Source: Gnetum montanum (Eukaryota; Streptophyta; Gnetopsida; Gnetales; Gnetaceae). From it: DNA of 42,819 nt. Positions 21,289 to 31,836 of this stretch are shown one piece after another; the first letter of the stretch is position 1, and each line of letters begins with the position of its first letter. Under the pieces are notes generated by a model. That model saw only the letters and a program-made list of their open reading frames with translations, did no database searches and was not told the origin of the DNA. The DNA lies in assembly GCA_015680685.1 (NCBI GenBank), contig MNCI01033529.1:277236-320054 (forward strand), given 5' to 3'. The position numbers were made by a program, and so were the translations under genes.

Positions 21289-23804
21289 TTTTTTTTTTGG
21301 AAAACGATCTAGCAATTGTATTCCAAAAAATAATGTACAAATGTACACAAAGATCATCGATTGGAGTTGACACAACCCATCCATGTGACACAATGATCAC
21401 CTACAATGTACCACATGATCACCTACACGCATGCATAGTGTAGCCCTCTCACACAACCCTAGTACCCTCATCCCAGATATTCAACCCCTGTTCCCAATAG
21501 CAGGGGACATACATGCAACATACACCCCATAATGCCTAAGACACCTCCTCCCTTATCGGCGGGGCTACTTGCCCACATTTGGCCTTGAATTACTACGTCT
21601 TGCATTCTCGGCGAACCACGACCCAGACCCCAGACTCTCAACCACAGCTAAGGTCTCTGAGGCATTTGTGCCAGCTGTAGTTTGTTGTCTTGTTGATCCC
21701 AGCCCAAGTGCCAGTTGCTGTTTCTCTGCTCTGAGTTGTGCTAGTTCCATTCAGTACTTTGATATCACCACCTCCATCCACTTGAGATCTTGCAGGCATG
21801 ACTCGTTTGTTGCTCTTCGAGCCTCCTGCTGCATGTTCTCCCACTTGAGCTACCACTGTGCTTGCTTCTTCAGTCACGCCTGCTCAGCCACCAAGCGGCA
21901 CTCTTCCAGCAACTGTTCCTCCATGGCTATGGACATTTTCGCCCTCATGCCCTCCACCTCAAGGCCTCAGTTATGCTACGCTTGCGCCATGCAAATTTCC
22001 CATGGCATCACCTTCTTTGGTACACAATTGTTGGCGTTGGGTGAACGATTGGCACACCCTTGTGCCATAGCGCGAGGATCCCCGTAGGTTGCCACCCCAA
22101 CCGCCTCCTATGAAGGGATTCCTAGAGAAAATAGGGTAGGTTTACTGGAGAGCCCTACTGAAGGTCCTTGAGAAAAGTGAAATGCACCCCAACCAGTTGT
22201 GGGGGTACTTGGATTGCACAAAATACCGCTCCACCAGGAGCGCCACATCTCTCCAGACCCCTCGTAGTCCAGACTTTCGGATGTGCCCGCTAGTAGTCCT
22301 GGGAATGTGTCTTGTGAAAAACTCCCTCACATCATCTTGTGCCCTTGCAACCAATGCCATGATTTTCCTTGCATCCTCCACCCCCAACGCAGTAGCTAGT
22401 GTCTACATCGTGATTTCAATCCTCCTACCCCTATATTGTGTAGTGTCTCCCACCCAATTGTCATAAAACTGTTGAGTAGGTAGGTTCGGCTCTCCCTCCA
22501 TGCGCTTGAGCATCTCCACCCACCCCATTCATTCAACTAGCCCCCATAATTCAAGCGATCTCTGAAATTCTATCCATGATGGTTCAAAAAGTAGGCATTG
22601 CTCCATGGCCTCCTTCCACAGCCCACACGCTTCTTTGACCACCATCATGGCCGTAGGAAGTGGTTGTCCCCGAAAAGTTAGAGAGTTCCTGTGTTTCCAT
22701 AGGACCCACAGTGTAGCAAGGTGCAAAGAGTCCCCGTGGAAACTTGCAGTGGGGGAGATATTTGCGGCCAACCACACCTCCTGAGAGAACCTACACCTAG
22801 ACTTAGAAATGAGATGATGCAATGTTTTAGGTGCCTCCTGGTAGCGTGGATAGCTGGCTTCCAACCTAATCCCCCCCTCTCTCAACGTGGCCCTCGTTGG
22901 TAGCGCCCTGTGTTTCAGCAACCGTCTGAATGCCTTGACCTTTTCAGGGAGATGGCCCTTCCAGATTGCTGCCCAACCCTCTTCCTATGGGTATCAGAAT
23001 TTAACTAGTTCCTTTGGGTGTTGCCCCAATAATCCGAGTTGCTCCACCATAGCAGCATGGTGGCAGAAATTCTTCCAGAGTTGGGAGCACTCCCGATGAA
23101 CCTCCCATTGTTGATATTTTTGTTGCAACATTTGCACCCATGGCGTTGCCCCCTCAGCTTGCCCCATGTACTTGTTTAGCAGATGATGTGTGCCCAATGC
23201 CATCTCGTCTCCAAGTCCTAGAATACCAATGTCCCCTGCTAGTTTGAGCCATGCTGTGACCATCCACGACACCATGTGCATCTTCCTGCCCCCTTTACCA
23301 CCTGACCACACGAACTCCCTCACAATGCTATCAATTCTTTGCACCACCATGGTCGGAGGTGTTGCCATGGACACTGTAAACTAGGCAATTGCCATTAGGA
23401 TTGTCATAGCCAGTACCATCTTCCCTTTCCTAGATAGAAAGCGGCTAGTCCAAAGTGTGGTTTGCTGTTGAACCTGCTCGACCTGTCCCTACCAAGTCCT
23501 CTGCCTATTCTAGTCAAAAATAGGCATTCCCAGCTAAGTGTCATGCGCTTGGCCCGGTAGGATGCCCAACGTCGGTATAATTTTGGCTTGCACCCTTCCC
23601 TTCATGTGGGTGCAATAAGTGACAAATTTTCATTTGTTGACTTCTAGGCCTACCTCTTGTTGCATCCTCTCCATTGCCTGCAACAAGGCCATAGCTTGTG
23701 GCACTACAGCCCTAGAAAACACCATCGTATCATCCACATAATGGGCTACCAAACTGTGCACTTCAGCAACCTGCAATCCTTGAACACCTTTGTCAAGGCA
23801 GTAG
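21289..23804 (-). mobile_element. 5'-truncated L1 LINE, copy A, nested in the RTE
   Basis: A 2.5-kb L1 whose poly(A) tail appears as a T-run at 21289-21298. The 5' end is cut inside the reverse transcriptase, just before the catalytic block. An 11-bp duplication CCTTTGGGATG followed by T7 flanks it. The first bases after the tail (TGGAAAA...AAAATAATGTACA) resemble the 3' ends of copies B and C, so the three belong to one family. Confidence 0.88.
21600..23804 (-). pseudogene. L1 ORF2 relic of copy A (RT end, zinc-finger domain, extension)
   Basis: Reading leftward: reverse-transcriptase block HYVDDTMVFSRAVV (YVDD at the complement of 23729-23740) with QQEVGLEVNK. Then comes the thumb/linker IVREFVWSGGKGGRKMHMVSW, and the zinc-finger reverse-transcriptase-associated region with the end FSQEVWLAA...LWVLWKHRNSL near 22840-22680. 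Beyond this, at 22387-22180, follows the block REFFTRHIP and WRDVALLVERYFVQS that copies B and C also have. A Glu/Gln/Lys-rich coiled-coil stretch (about 21950-21690) and a short tail end it. Frameshifts break it. Confidence 0.75.
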
Positions 23805-23815
23805 CCTTTGGGATG
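23805..23815. repeat. Target-site duplication of L1 copy A, right
   Basis: CCTTTGGGATG, identical to 21278-21288 and followed by seven T. RTE coding sequence resumes directly after it. Confidence 0.85.
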
Positions 23816-24720
23816 TTTTTTTGGCCTTATCACCCAAAATGCTTTTCCAATTTTCTGAATGCAACTTTCCATTTGGCCCTAAATCAAATTTGCAGAACAA
23901 TCCCAATTTCAAGTGCCTTAGTGAACCAATTGTTCTTTGAATAAGGTGATGTTATCTTCCTTCAAATTTCACCATTATATGCATTTAGTCCCTTTTTTGT
24001 GCTAACTTTAAAACTCTATATAGCTAAATCCATGACAATTAGTCAATGCTGAGTTGCAAGGCACTCTCTAGGTATGACCTTGCAGTCTTTGCACATGGCC
24101 TTGTCTTTTTTGTGCAGCAAAAAATAATCAATTTGTGTTTTATCCATACCATTTCTATATGTAATTAAATGTTGTCCTCTTCTTGAAAAAGGTATTTGCA
24201 ATTGCAAGGTCACAAGCACTTGCAAATTGCAATAGTGAATCTCTTATATCATTGTGCTCTTCAAATCCATGTCCTTTATGAATTTTGTCATATCCCATTT
24301 TCATAGATCCAACATGACCATTAAAATCTCTTCTAATGTTGATGATCTCATTTCTAACTATAAGTTTGATGCCCATAATTCAATTGCGATGGCAATATGC
24401 TTGTATCACTTTATCGTTGACAGATTGATAAAATGATGATGCCTACTCCATTTCAGTAATTTTCTTTTCTTAAGTAGAAGAGTTTGTAACCATGGCCTAA
24501 GTTTTTAGCTTTCACCCCTTTTCATCTTGTTTCTTGGAGGTAGGCGATGCATATTTTTTATCTTTTCATGGCAGTAGTAATTTCATAGTGCCAATGTGCC
24601 AAGTTCTCATCTGAAATTTCTGTTATTGGACTTACTTCTTTATGCACACTTGTCCTTGATGTGGGAATCCTTGTCTACTTTTCACAACATCTAGGTGATG
24701 ATGTTGCACGTTGTTTTTGG
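23816..24720 (-). pseudogene. RTE endonuclease domain (apurinic/apyrimidinic type)
   Basis: In protein order: start region near 24620-24480 with YLQETR and KAKNLGHGYKL, then RRDFNGHVGSMKMGYDKIHK at 24325 leftward, LLQFASACDLAIANTFFKK and HLITYRNGMDKTQIDYFLL. CKDCKVIPRECLATQH lies at about 24100-24045. The (G)DFNGHVG, ANTFFKK and QIDY blocks are the plant RTE endonuclease signature, the enzyme that nicks the target. One glycine of GDFN is Arg, and several stops are present. The segment 24044-23816 links to the RT half at 21278. Confidence 0.87.
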
Positions 24721-24925
24721 AGGACACCCTTACAAGAACTTGTTCATTTTTCATAGCAATCGGGCTTTGTGATTGTTGTGCATTGCATTTGGGGAATGCC
24801 CTAGCATTTGCTAAATCTGAAAAAGAACTCATCCATGAGATTTGGCAAAGTTTTATAGTCGGTTGCCAACCTAACACTCACCACCCTCCTTTCGTATCTG
24901 GGTTTGGGATCAGTGTTGGCAGAGT

Positions 24926-24937
24926 TGTTGAATCTAG
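24926..24937. repeat. Target-site duplication of the RTE element, right copy
   Basis: TGTTGAATCTAG, identical to 19365-19376. The tandem repeat unit continues from 24938. Confidence 0.85.
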
Positions 24938-25104
24938 CATGATTCAAAATGTCTTTAAAAAAATGCAAACTATGTATTTATTCTCTCTCCAATCTTTGAG
25001 AAATCCATTGCAATTAATGTTAACTTTAGTATGATTCAAAATGTCTTGCAAAAAAATAATATGCAACCCATGTATTTATTCCCTCTCCAATCCTTGCGAA
25101 ATCC
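24938..25104. repeat. ~95-bp tandem repeat, copies interrupted by LINEs
   Basis: The unit runs (T/C)ATGATTCAAAATGTCTT...GTATTTATTC-CTCTCCAATC...GAAATCCATTGCAATTGATG-TTGAATCT. One copy starts at 24938 and the next at 25031 (93 bp apart). The second stops at AAATCC (25104), where L1 copy B enters, and resumes at about 29139. Another partial copy begins at 29162. The end of the first unit is found left of the RTE at 19333-19376. Confidence 0.8.
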
Positions 25105-25369
25105 TTTTTTTTTTTGGAGAAACTTTGGGCGTAAATTAAAATGAAACAAAAATATGTACATCATATCCACATCTCCAAAAATGTAGGGAGAAAGTATCTC
25201 CCCTCATCCAAAAATTGGGGGTTATAGTGCACACACTGTAACCACCCCCCTCCCACTCACTAGAATTCTCTAGAATTCAGAAAACAAAACAACAAGAAGA
25301 AAACAAAACATGTTTTTTGCCCAAACCCAAGCTGCACGCAACAAAAGGCTCCCCACCCACAAACAACCT

Positions 25370-25660
25370 AAGACGCATTGGTAGCATTGAGCATCTGTAG
25401 CAATGCCACTCTTGGTTGTGAACTGTATCTAGCATAGCCCTATTGTGCTCGGTGGCAACATAGCTTGTTGCTTGTTGCTTGTTGAAATTCCTTAAAGCTC
25501 CCTTCCTTCTTTGTTTGCTCCACATCATTCCCCTCCCCATAGGGATGCAGCTTTTGACTTTGATGCTAGATATGCCTTTGCAACACGACCCAAGGCACAT
25601 TGTGTTTGATGTCCAGAATGATGTAGGGGCATCTCCCCTCCTATAGCCATGAACATGCAC
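25370..25660 (-). other. Conserved C-terminal domain of L1 copy B (matches copy C)
   Basis: Allowing two frame changes, the minus strand reads WVVLQRHI, then KLHPYGEGNDVEQTKKE, FKEFQQAT and SYVATEHNRAMLDTVHNQEW-C. Copy C at 37097-36849 has WLALHQHI, KLHLNGEGDEVEQARKE, FKCFQEAA and TFVYTEKHREILHAIDYY-C in the same order and spacing. Its position after the coiled coil shows that it is part of ORF2, not 3' UTR. No known domain comes to mind. Confidence 0.6.
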
Positions 25661-28099
25661 AATTTTCATGGGCCTGGTCCAGCTGCACTTGTATCTCTGC
25701 TTCCTCCTGCTCTTCTTCCTCTCGTCGTTGCTACTCCTCCCTCTCCAGCTCCTCTTGGAGTTGAGCCTTTGCTTGGAGCTCTTCTCGAATTTGCTGTCAA
25801 AGCTCATCTTCTAGCTTCTGCTTGGCCATTGCCTTCTCCAAGTTGCTCCGCCTGCTCATAGCACTAGGTTAGCCATTCTAGCTCCTATTGGAACTCCTTC
25901 TCTCGTCGCCTTAGCTACTTTGCCCAAATCGCACACTCCTCCACACACCCGCATTCCATTGCCTCTAGCTCCTCTAGTAGCCTTGCCATGCCCAAAGTCT
26001 CCCCTTCTTCACCCCTCCTCGGCCTAGTCAGAGATCTAGCCCCCTTGGGATCCCTCCAACCCTTCCTGGGGATGTGATGACTCCCCAACTTTAGTTGCCT
26101 CAACCACCCCTCAGTTCGATCTCCCCCCAAAAGCTGCCTCCTCCAACTCACTCGAATCCATAGAAATGTCAACCATCGATGGTGGGACATGTTGCCTTTG
26201 TTGTTGCTTGTACATGGCCTGCATCGCTGGAGCCCAAGGCGGTGTTGGGCCCCCTCTTGGCGGTGATTGTCCCCTTGCTACCTGCCAAAGTGCAACAATA
26301 GCCCCAAATGGGTTTCTCGTCTCCTTCAATGCAAAACCCCTAGAAAGTAACGTGGTGGGTTCATGGCAATCCTCCTCTGAAGGCAACACAGGAAGCCAAA
26401 ATGCACCCCCAACAGCTTCCATGTGTTGCCTGAGTGAACAAAAAATCGGTCCATGAGCACTGGCACATCCTGCCACATAGGCTCCAGAGCCAACTTAGGG
26501 ACTTGCTCGCTACTCATCTTAGGCATTGTCCCTGGGAAAAACTCATGCACATCCTATAGCCCTCTCCCCTGTAACACCACCTCCTTCCCTTTTGTTGGTA
26601 CCCATAGGTACCTGGCTATGGTAGCCTTGGTGAGCTCAATTCTCACCCCCTGAAACAAAGTCATGTCCCCAAGCCAATTGTTATAGAATAGCCCATCCTC
26701 CAAGTTAGGGTCACCATGGAGTTGTTCCAGCACTGAGGCCCAACCCACCCTATCCACTAGATGCCAAATAATTGGATTAGCCTGATATTCTTCACATGAT
26801 AGCTTGTAAGTTGGGGTCACTCCCATCACAACATGTGCTTCCCTCCATGCTTGAAAAGCTACAGTTGCCACCTGCGCCAGAAACAATAGAGCAATGTCCT
26901 GAAAAACTTGATAATTCCTAGTCCTCCACGGTTGCTAAAGTATTGTCACAGTAGGCGAGTCTCCATCTAGTATAATTGATAGCAGAAGTTGTGCAACTTG
27001 CCACACCTACGCCGAATAAGTACATTGCCATGCAAAATGCTCCATCATCTCCTCCCCCACCATGTAAAGGGGACATGTGGCATTCACTTGTACCCCCCTC
27101 CTTCATAGCACGTGCCACATGGGGAGAGCACCATGTCCAATCAACTGCAGAAAAATTTTAATTTTTTCGGGGAGCTTTCCCCACCATAATTGACACCACC
27201 CTTGACAGCGGGATATCGATGTTGAATTACTTGTGTTGGCTGCACATTTAGGAGCCCCAACGGCAAAGTACTCTGCACATTTAGAGAGTGCTAGACGTTT
27301 GAATCATTACGCGATGCCTTCCATTGGTGGTACTTATGATGCATAATTTGAACCCATTGGGCTGCGTAAAGGTCCTAATCACAAAGTCACCTCAGCAACC
27401 CCTAAAGCCCCATGGCCTGGACATTGGCAAAATGTACCAATCCCAGACTTCTTGCCTGCTTCAGTCTAGCCATAGTACCCCATGCCACTAGATGCATCCG
27501 ACCACCCCCGTTACCCCTGACAACGTGAAATTTTGAACAATGCGTTCAATTTTCTCCATAACCTCAGTTAGAGGGGAGGTGGAAGACGTTTTGAATCTAG
27601 CCATAGCTTGAAGAACCAGCAAAGCTAGAACTAATCACCCTACATGGGAAAGAAACTAAGCAGTCCAGTGACTAATTCTTTCTAGTATTCTTTTGATAAG
27701 GCTTTCCTAGACACATCTTCTATGCCAATCATACAATGGTAATCCAAGGTAGGTATCTTCCCTGGACCTTGGTAAAACCCCTAGCAATTGGACAATTCTC
27801 CCCCGCAGTATTTGCTCAACATTTAGAAGATGTAATAGGGATTTACCTCTGTTGACCTCTAGTCCAATCTCATCGGCCATTCGGAGAAGAACTTGGTTAA
27901 CATCAAGAACTTGAGGAATTGTGGCCCTAGTGAATAGGAATGTATCATTGGCATAGTGCTCCACTAGGTAATTCACACGCCTTGACCTTCGATCCTCTAA
28001 CCCCTTTCGAGCTGCAATATGTACTCATGACATCCATAGCAAGAATGAATAGATAGGGTGATAGGGGTCCCCCTGTCTTAACCCCTTGTTGGGGGAGGC

Positions 28100-28186
28100 G
28101 AACCCCCAAAGTCCCCCTCCCCTCCTCCGACAACAACACCACCTCCCCTGGCCCCCACCGGTGCGCCGCCCTCCCCCCCCCTCCNG
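28100..28186. other. C-rich low-complexity patch with an undetermined base
   Basis: Within the RT of L1 copy B, C-runs of up to ten bases appear where related copies have ordinary coding sequence, with an N at 28185. It reads like a badly resolved or artificially joined stretch, not biology. Confidence 0.6.
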
Positions 28187-29138
28187 AGAACACATTGGAT
28201 TGCTACATATGCAAGCACAACTTCAGAAAATGGGGATGAAAACCCTTACATAACATGATTTCCTAAAGCACACTCCAGGAGACCGTGTCATATGCCTTGG
28301 TGATGTCCAATTTTAAACACATACTAGGAAACCGTGTTGACCGAAGCGAGTGCATCACCTCTTGCACCAGAAGAATTTGATCTTGCAAATATTGACCTTT
28401 GACAAAATCGGCTTGTTGTTCCCCAACTAGTCGTTGCATTAGGGTGGCCAGCTACGCCACCAATATTCTTGAAAACAGCTAGAGTAGTGTTATGCAACTC
28501 AATAGGATGGAAATGTGCTAGGCTCAAAGGATTAGACGACTTCGGGGTCAACACCAGTTGGGAGCAGTTAATCTCTTGTCTCACTTGCCCCCAACACAAC
28601 ATCTTGTTAAAGGCGTCTAAGATATTCTCCCCCATCACATCATAAAAAGTCTGGAAGAGCTCCATTGCCCACCCATCATGATCTTGTGCCCTCCCCCCTT
28701 TCATAGAGGCCAATGCTCCCTCCAACTCAACTCGAATAAAGGGCGCTAGCAACCTCCGATTATCCTCCTCCCCAAGTACCCACGTAATGTCAATGGAGAT
28801 TGGCTTCATCTCCCGCTGTTGTCAAATTGCAGACTAGTACTTTAGTAGAGCCTAGGCAATCGCTTGTTTCCCCTCAACGGTCTTCCCTCCTTCATTAATA
28901 CAAGGTATCTACTTGGCCAAATGAGCCAAACGAGCTGCAGCAAAAAAGAAACATGTATTTCTATTCCCCTCCCAGAGCCATCTTGCCCATACCCTTTGCC
29001 TCCAATAGGCCTCATCTTCCTTGTCAAGTGCATGGAGCTCCCTTAGCACCTCCCCCTCATCATCTTCCTGAGTCTGATTCAGTTCTTGTTCCTTCTGAAT
29101 CTGTTCCAGATGCTGCAGGAGCTGCCCCCTAACGTACC

Positions 29139-29290
29139 ATTACAATTGATGTTGAATCTTGTATGATTCAAAATGTCTTGCAAAAAAGAAAAAAGAAAAA
29201 AAAAAGGAAAAAAGGAAAAAAAAGCAAGTTATGGATAGTACAATCAAAAGAACTAGTTAAAAAAGTTAAACAAAAAGAAAAAAAGTTCAG
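29139..29290. repeat. Tandem repeat unit, resumed copy and last partial copy with A-rich expansion
   Basis: Positions 29139-29161 finish the unit broken at 25104. The copy from 29162 begins TATGATTCAAAATGTCTTGC and runs into an A/G-rich stretch (29179-29225) of AAAAAG-like repeats. The following CAATCAAAAGAACT (29242) also occurs at 19310. Confidence 0.7.
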
Positions 29291-30500
29291 GCTTGGATGG
29301 GATGCACTAGGTCATGGATTTGCTATAGCTTCAATGATGTATACTGTTTGAGACCATCCACAAAGATGGAAAAGTTTATGAATTCATGCATATTTTTTTA
29401 CAACAATGATTGTCCTAAGAGTCTTGACAAATAACCATTTCAGATTAATTATAGGTATGCTCCATGTATGGTAGAACAGGTGAGATATTTTGATCATTGT
29501 GCTTCACTTAATGTTGATTTTGTAAATGATATGAATGGGTTGAATGAAAGTTGGAGAGCATTATTATTTTTGATGTCAAGGTTAATAGGAGTTATTTTTT
29601 AATGTTGTGGAATATGTTTGGATGCATTCAAGAGATGAAAGTTGAAGCATGCTAGTTTTTCTGAATTGAAGGGGAGAAGGATTGGCGCTTTCCAAATTGT
29701 GGCCAAGATTACCGATAATGCTTGTTAGCGGGATTGGTTGATTCACTGTGTTCAATACATCACAAAAACTTCAATGCTAATTTATGAGGTTCAAGTTGTA
29801 GGTGTTAAATAACAGGAAGACAAATTCAAGTAATTATATGTTAAGAAAAGTATGGCCTGAAAGTCTAGGGGAAACGAGTACTTTGGAGTCTCATTTATTT
29901 GGGTGATGAAAACCCTGAGGCGAAGTCGTCCAACCACCTTGTACTCTAAAATGATGTTCATTTTCAAGGGTGGCAGATTTGGTATATGAATGTTACCCGT
30001 TGTTTTTTTTTTTTTTCAAAAATCATTATGGTTGTTTGAGTTATGTTATACCCAATTAAATGAGGAGCAGTTATTGTGTTGAGTCCAGAAAAATGGTGTG
30101 CTGTTATTATTTATTTGGGAAGGTTCCCTTATCAATTAGAGTTGTCTGGGTCCTTATTTGTTTTGTAGATATCTTTTATGGATCTTTCTATTCAACGGGT
30201 CAAGTCCTAAGTCCCAAATTGGAGAGGGAAGGGGGTTGAATGTTCTATGATACAAGGGAATTGGTTGTTTTGCTTTGTGTTAATTGTTGTCACATGGTTA
30301 TACCCCCAAGAAATTTCACTTCATGAAGATTTTTATTAATAATAGTCTAGTGGTAGAGCATTTGAATTACAAAGCAGAGATTGTGACTTTAAGAAAAGCC
30401 AAAAATGTAGTTTTAGTACACATAGTATTGAAGATGGACACCATATATTTCTGCAATGCCCTATATTTGAATACATGAGACATAGGTGAGATATTATAGG
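29290..30500. other. Intron 4 sequence, mostly unrecognised
   Basis: No coding family seen. A T-run of 14 lies at 30003-30016. Positions 30231-30300 resemble 18447-18510, a dispersed repeat. Near 30348 the text TCTAGTGGTAGAGCATTTG looks like a tRNA A-box, but no B-box or cloverleaf accompanies it. Confidence 0.4.
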
Positions 30501-30554
30501 CGCAAATTTGGTTGTTTTTCTTTATGATGTTTTCAAAGCTCATAGCATGTACAT

Positions 30555-30800
30555 ATCACTTATCATTTGGAGTGATGGTAAGGTACTTGTTTCTCAAGTC
30601 GGAAGATGTGGGTTTGAGCCTGTGTGCAGCCACTCGAAGAAGTTAGGCTTTTGTTCATTTATCAACTCTCCTAGGGCCCCACTTGTCAATATGAGCATTG
30701 AGTCTCTGGATGATGATAAAAACAGAGCTTGTACATTTTTGCTGTCCAATAGATCTAAAGGGTCTAGGGACATAATAAAATTTTTAAAAGCAAATTTCAT
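30555..30800 (+). repeat. Possible tRNA-derived SINE
   Basis: AGTGATGGTAAGGTACTTG resembles a Pol III A-box region, and GGGTTTGAGCCTG about 40 nt later resembles a B-box (GGTTCGAGTCC type). This spacing is usual for tRNA-derived SINEs. A non-tRNA body follows, ending A/T-rich near 30780. Without target duplications or a second copy this stays tentative. Confidence 0.3.
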
Positions 30801-30857
30801 TCACTCTAGATAAGCACAGTATACAGGTATAAGTAAAATATACAACAATAACCTGCA

Positions 30858-30976
30858 ATGGACCAAGGACCAATGATTTAAAGGCACTAAAAAGAAACTA
30901 GTACATTGTATGGACCAAGGACCAATGATTTAAATGCACTAAAAAGAAACTGGTACATTGTATGGACCAAGGACTG
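30858..30976. repeat. 52-bp tandem repeat, 2.3 copies
   Basis: ATGGACCAAGGACCAATGAT opens copies at 30858 and 30910, and ATGGACCAAGGAC a third, partial copy at 30962. The two full units differ at only a few positions, so the duplication is recent compared with its surroundings. Confidence 0.9.
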
Positions 30977-30999
30977 TCAACTATGCCCTTACTGAGTGT

Positions 31000-31831
31000 C
31001 CTAACATCGATAAAAGTTGATTAAAGTGTGTACTTAACATCTCTCACTTTATAATGCATAAGTAGTTTGATTTAGTTTAGAGTTTATACTATGACTTACA
31101 TGGATGCGATCCATTATGTTCTTCACCAAATGAATTGATTTTCCTCTACACAGGCAACATACAATGGTTTGTAGATGTCTACAATTCGGGTTGTAGCTCC
31201 GTAACAAAACATTTATACCAAACTAATAATTTTCTACACACGCCCAACTGATCCAAAAGCACACGATCTGGCGAATAATAATAACCGTCCATTTATTTGG
31301 GCATAATGCAATAATTTTCCACTGTTTTACTTGGACACAACATAATCCAAACAATATGAATCACAGGAAGGCAAACAGTGAGTGGTGTTCCTCATGAAGC
31401 TTCATGCTGTAAGTAGCAAGATAGGTAATGGATACTATGGTGGCCATTCGATTTGCATACTAGGTTATGTTAAATAATTAAAACTCTGCATTGGAAGGTT
31501 TTCAATTGGAAAACAACATACTTGGCACTGTAGTTTCCTGCCAAAATTTGAAAAAAAGAAAGGTGCTGCCACTCTGATTTAAGCTGATTTCAAATCGCAG
31601 TTGCATGAATGGTGTAGAAATGCTTCACGCTCTCCTGTTCATTTCACATAAGGAACATGTATTCGGACTCTGAAGATCCTTATCTTTTAAATATTCATTA
31701 GTTTGCTGTCTTTTATGTAATTTAAGAGTAAGTAGCTCCGTACATGTTCCAAGAATAGTCTTCCTTCTATAAGACAAGTAACATTATTAACCTTTGATTT
31801 CAATGAATTGTATCCAGATGCTGCAGTATTG
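31000..31831. other. Intron 4 sequence without recognised features
   Basis: No coding, repeat or RNA signal identified. The stretch directly before 31832 is the left flank of the solo LTR. Confidence 0.4.
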
Positions 31832-31836
31832 GTTTG

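Larger units (their letters stand above)
19377..24925 (-). mobile_element. Near full-length RTE-clade LINE, split by an L1
   Basis: Bounded by a 12-bp duplication TGTTGAATCTAG, the element is about 3.0 kb once the L1 at 21289-23804 is removed, close to full length for plant RTE. The 3' end (19377-19470) has the plant RTE tail: short GTC/ATC repeats, then AGCCTTGTCCCAACAAAATT and GGGGTTGGCTACATGA. Going 5' on the minus strand come the C-terminus, reverse transcriptase and endonuclease. It lies antisense in AAR2 intron 4 and has many stops. Confidence 0.87.
25300..29130 (-). pseudogene. L1 ORF2 relic of copy B
   Basis: Protein order from the right: linker EAYWRQRVWARWLWEGNRN-CFF (about 29010-28920), then RT palm ELEGALASMKGGRAQDHDGW and FFKN-type region (28740-28450). 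GGPLSPYLFILAMDVMS lies near 28080-28030, and the catalytic block HYANDTFLFTRAT has YAND at the complement of 27944-27955, where the first catalytic Asp is Asn (GAT to AAT). The zinc-finger region follows at about 27160-26560. Then comes the extension block FFPGTMP...WQDVPVLMDRFFVHS at 26540-26430, a coiled coil at 25900-25690, and the final domain at 25630-25370. Many stops. Confidence 0.78.
25105..29136 (-). mobile_element. 5'-truncated L1 LINE, copy B
   Basis: A 4-kb L1 with its poly(A) tail as the T-run 25105-25115. It extends rightward to about 29136, where the repeat unit resumes as CCATTACAATTGATG. The 5' end is truncated after the endonuclease, within the linker before the reverse transcriptase. 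I could not find a clear target duplication: left flank AAATCC, right flank GTACC. It is antisense in AAR2 intron 4. Confidence 0.82.

Noticed and set aside
19066-24960. Inverted repeat (ATGATTCAAAA motif) as ends of a DNA transposon
   Set aside because: The interior is an RTE LINE with its own 12-bp target duplication; the short inverted match at 19066-19093 lies outside it and is explained by a further repeat copy.
30346-30400. tRNA gene (TCTAGTGGTAGAGCATTTG)
   Set aside because: Only an A-box-like stretch is present; no B-box at proper distance, no cloverleaf stems, no anticodon arm.
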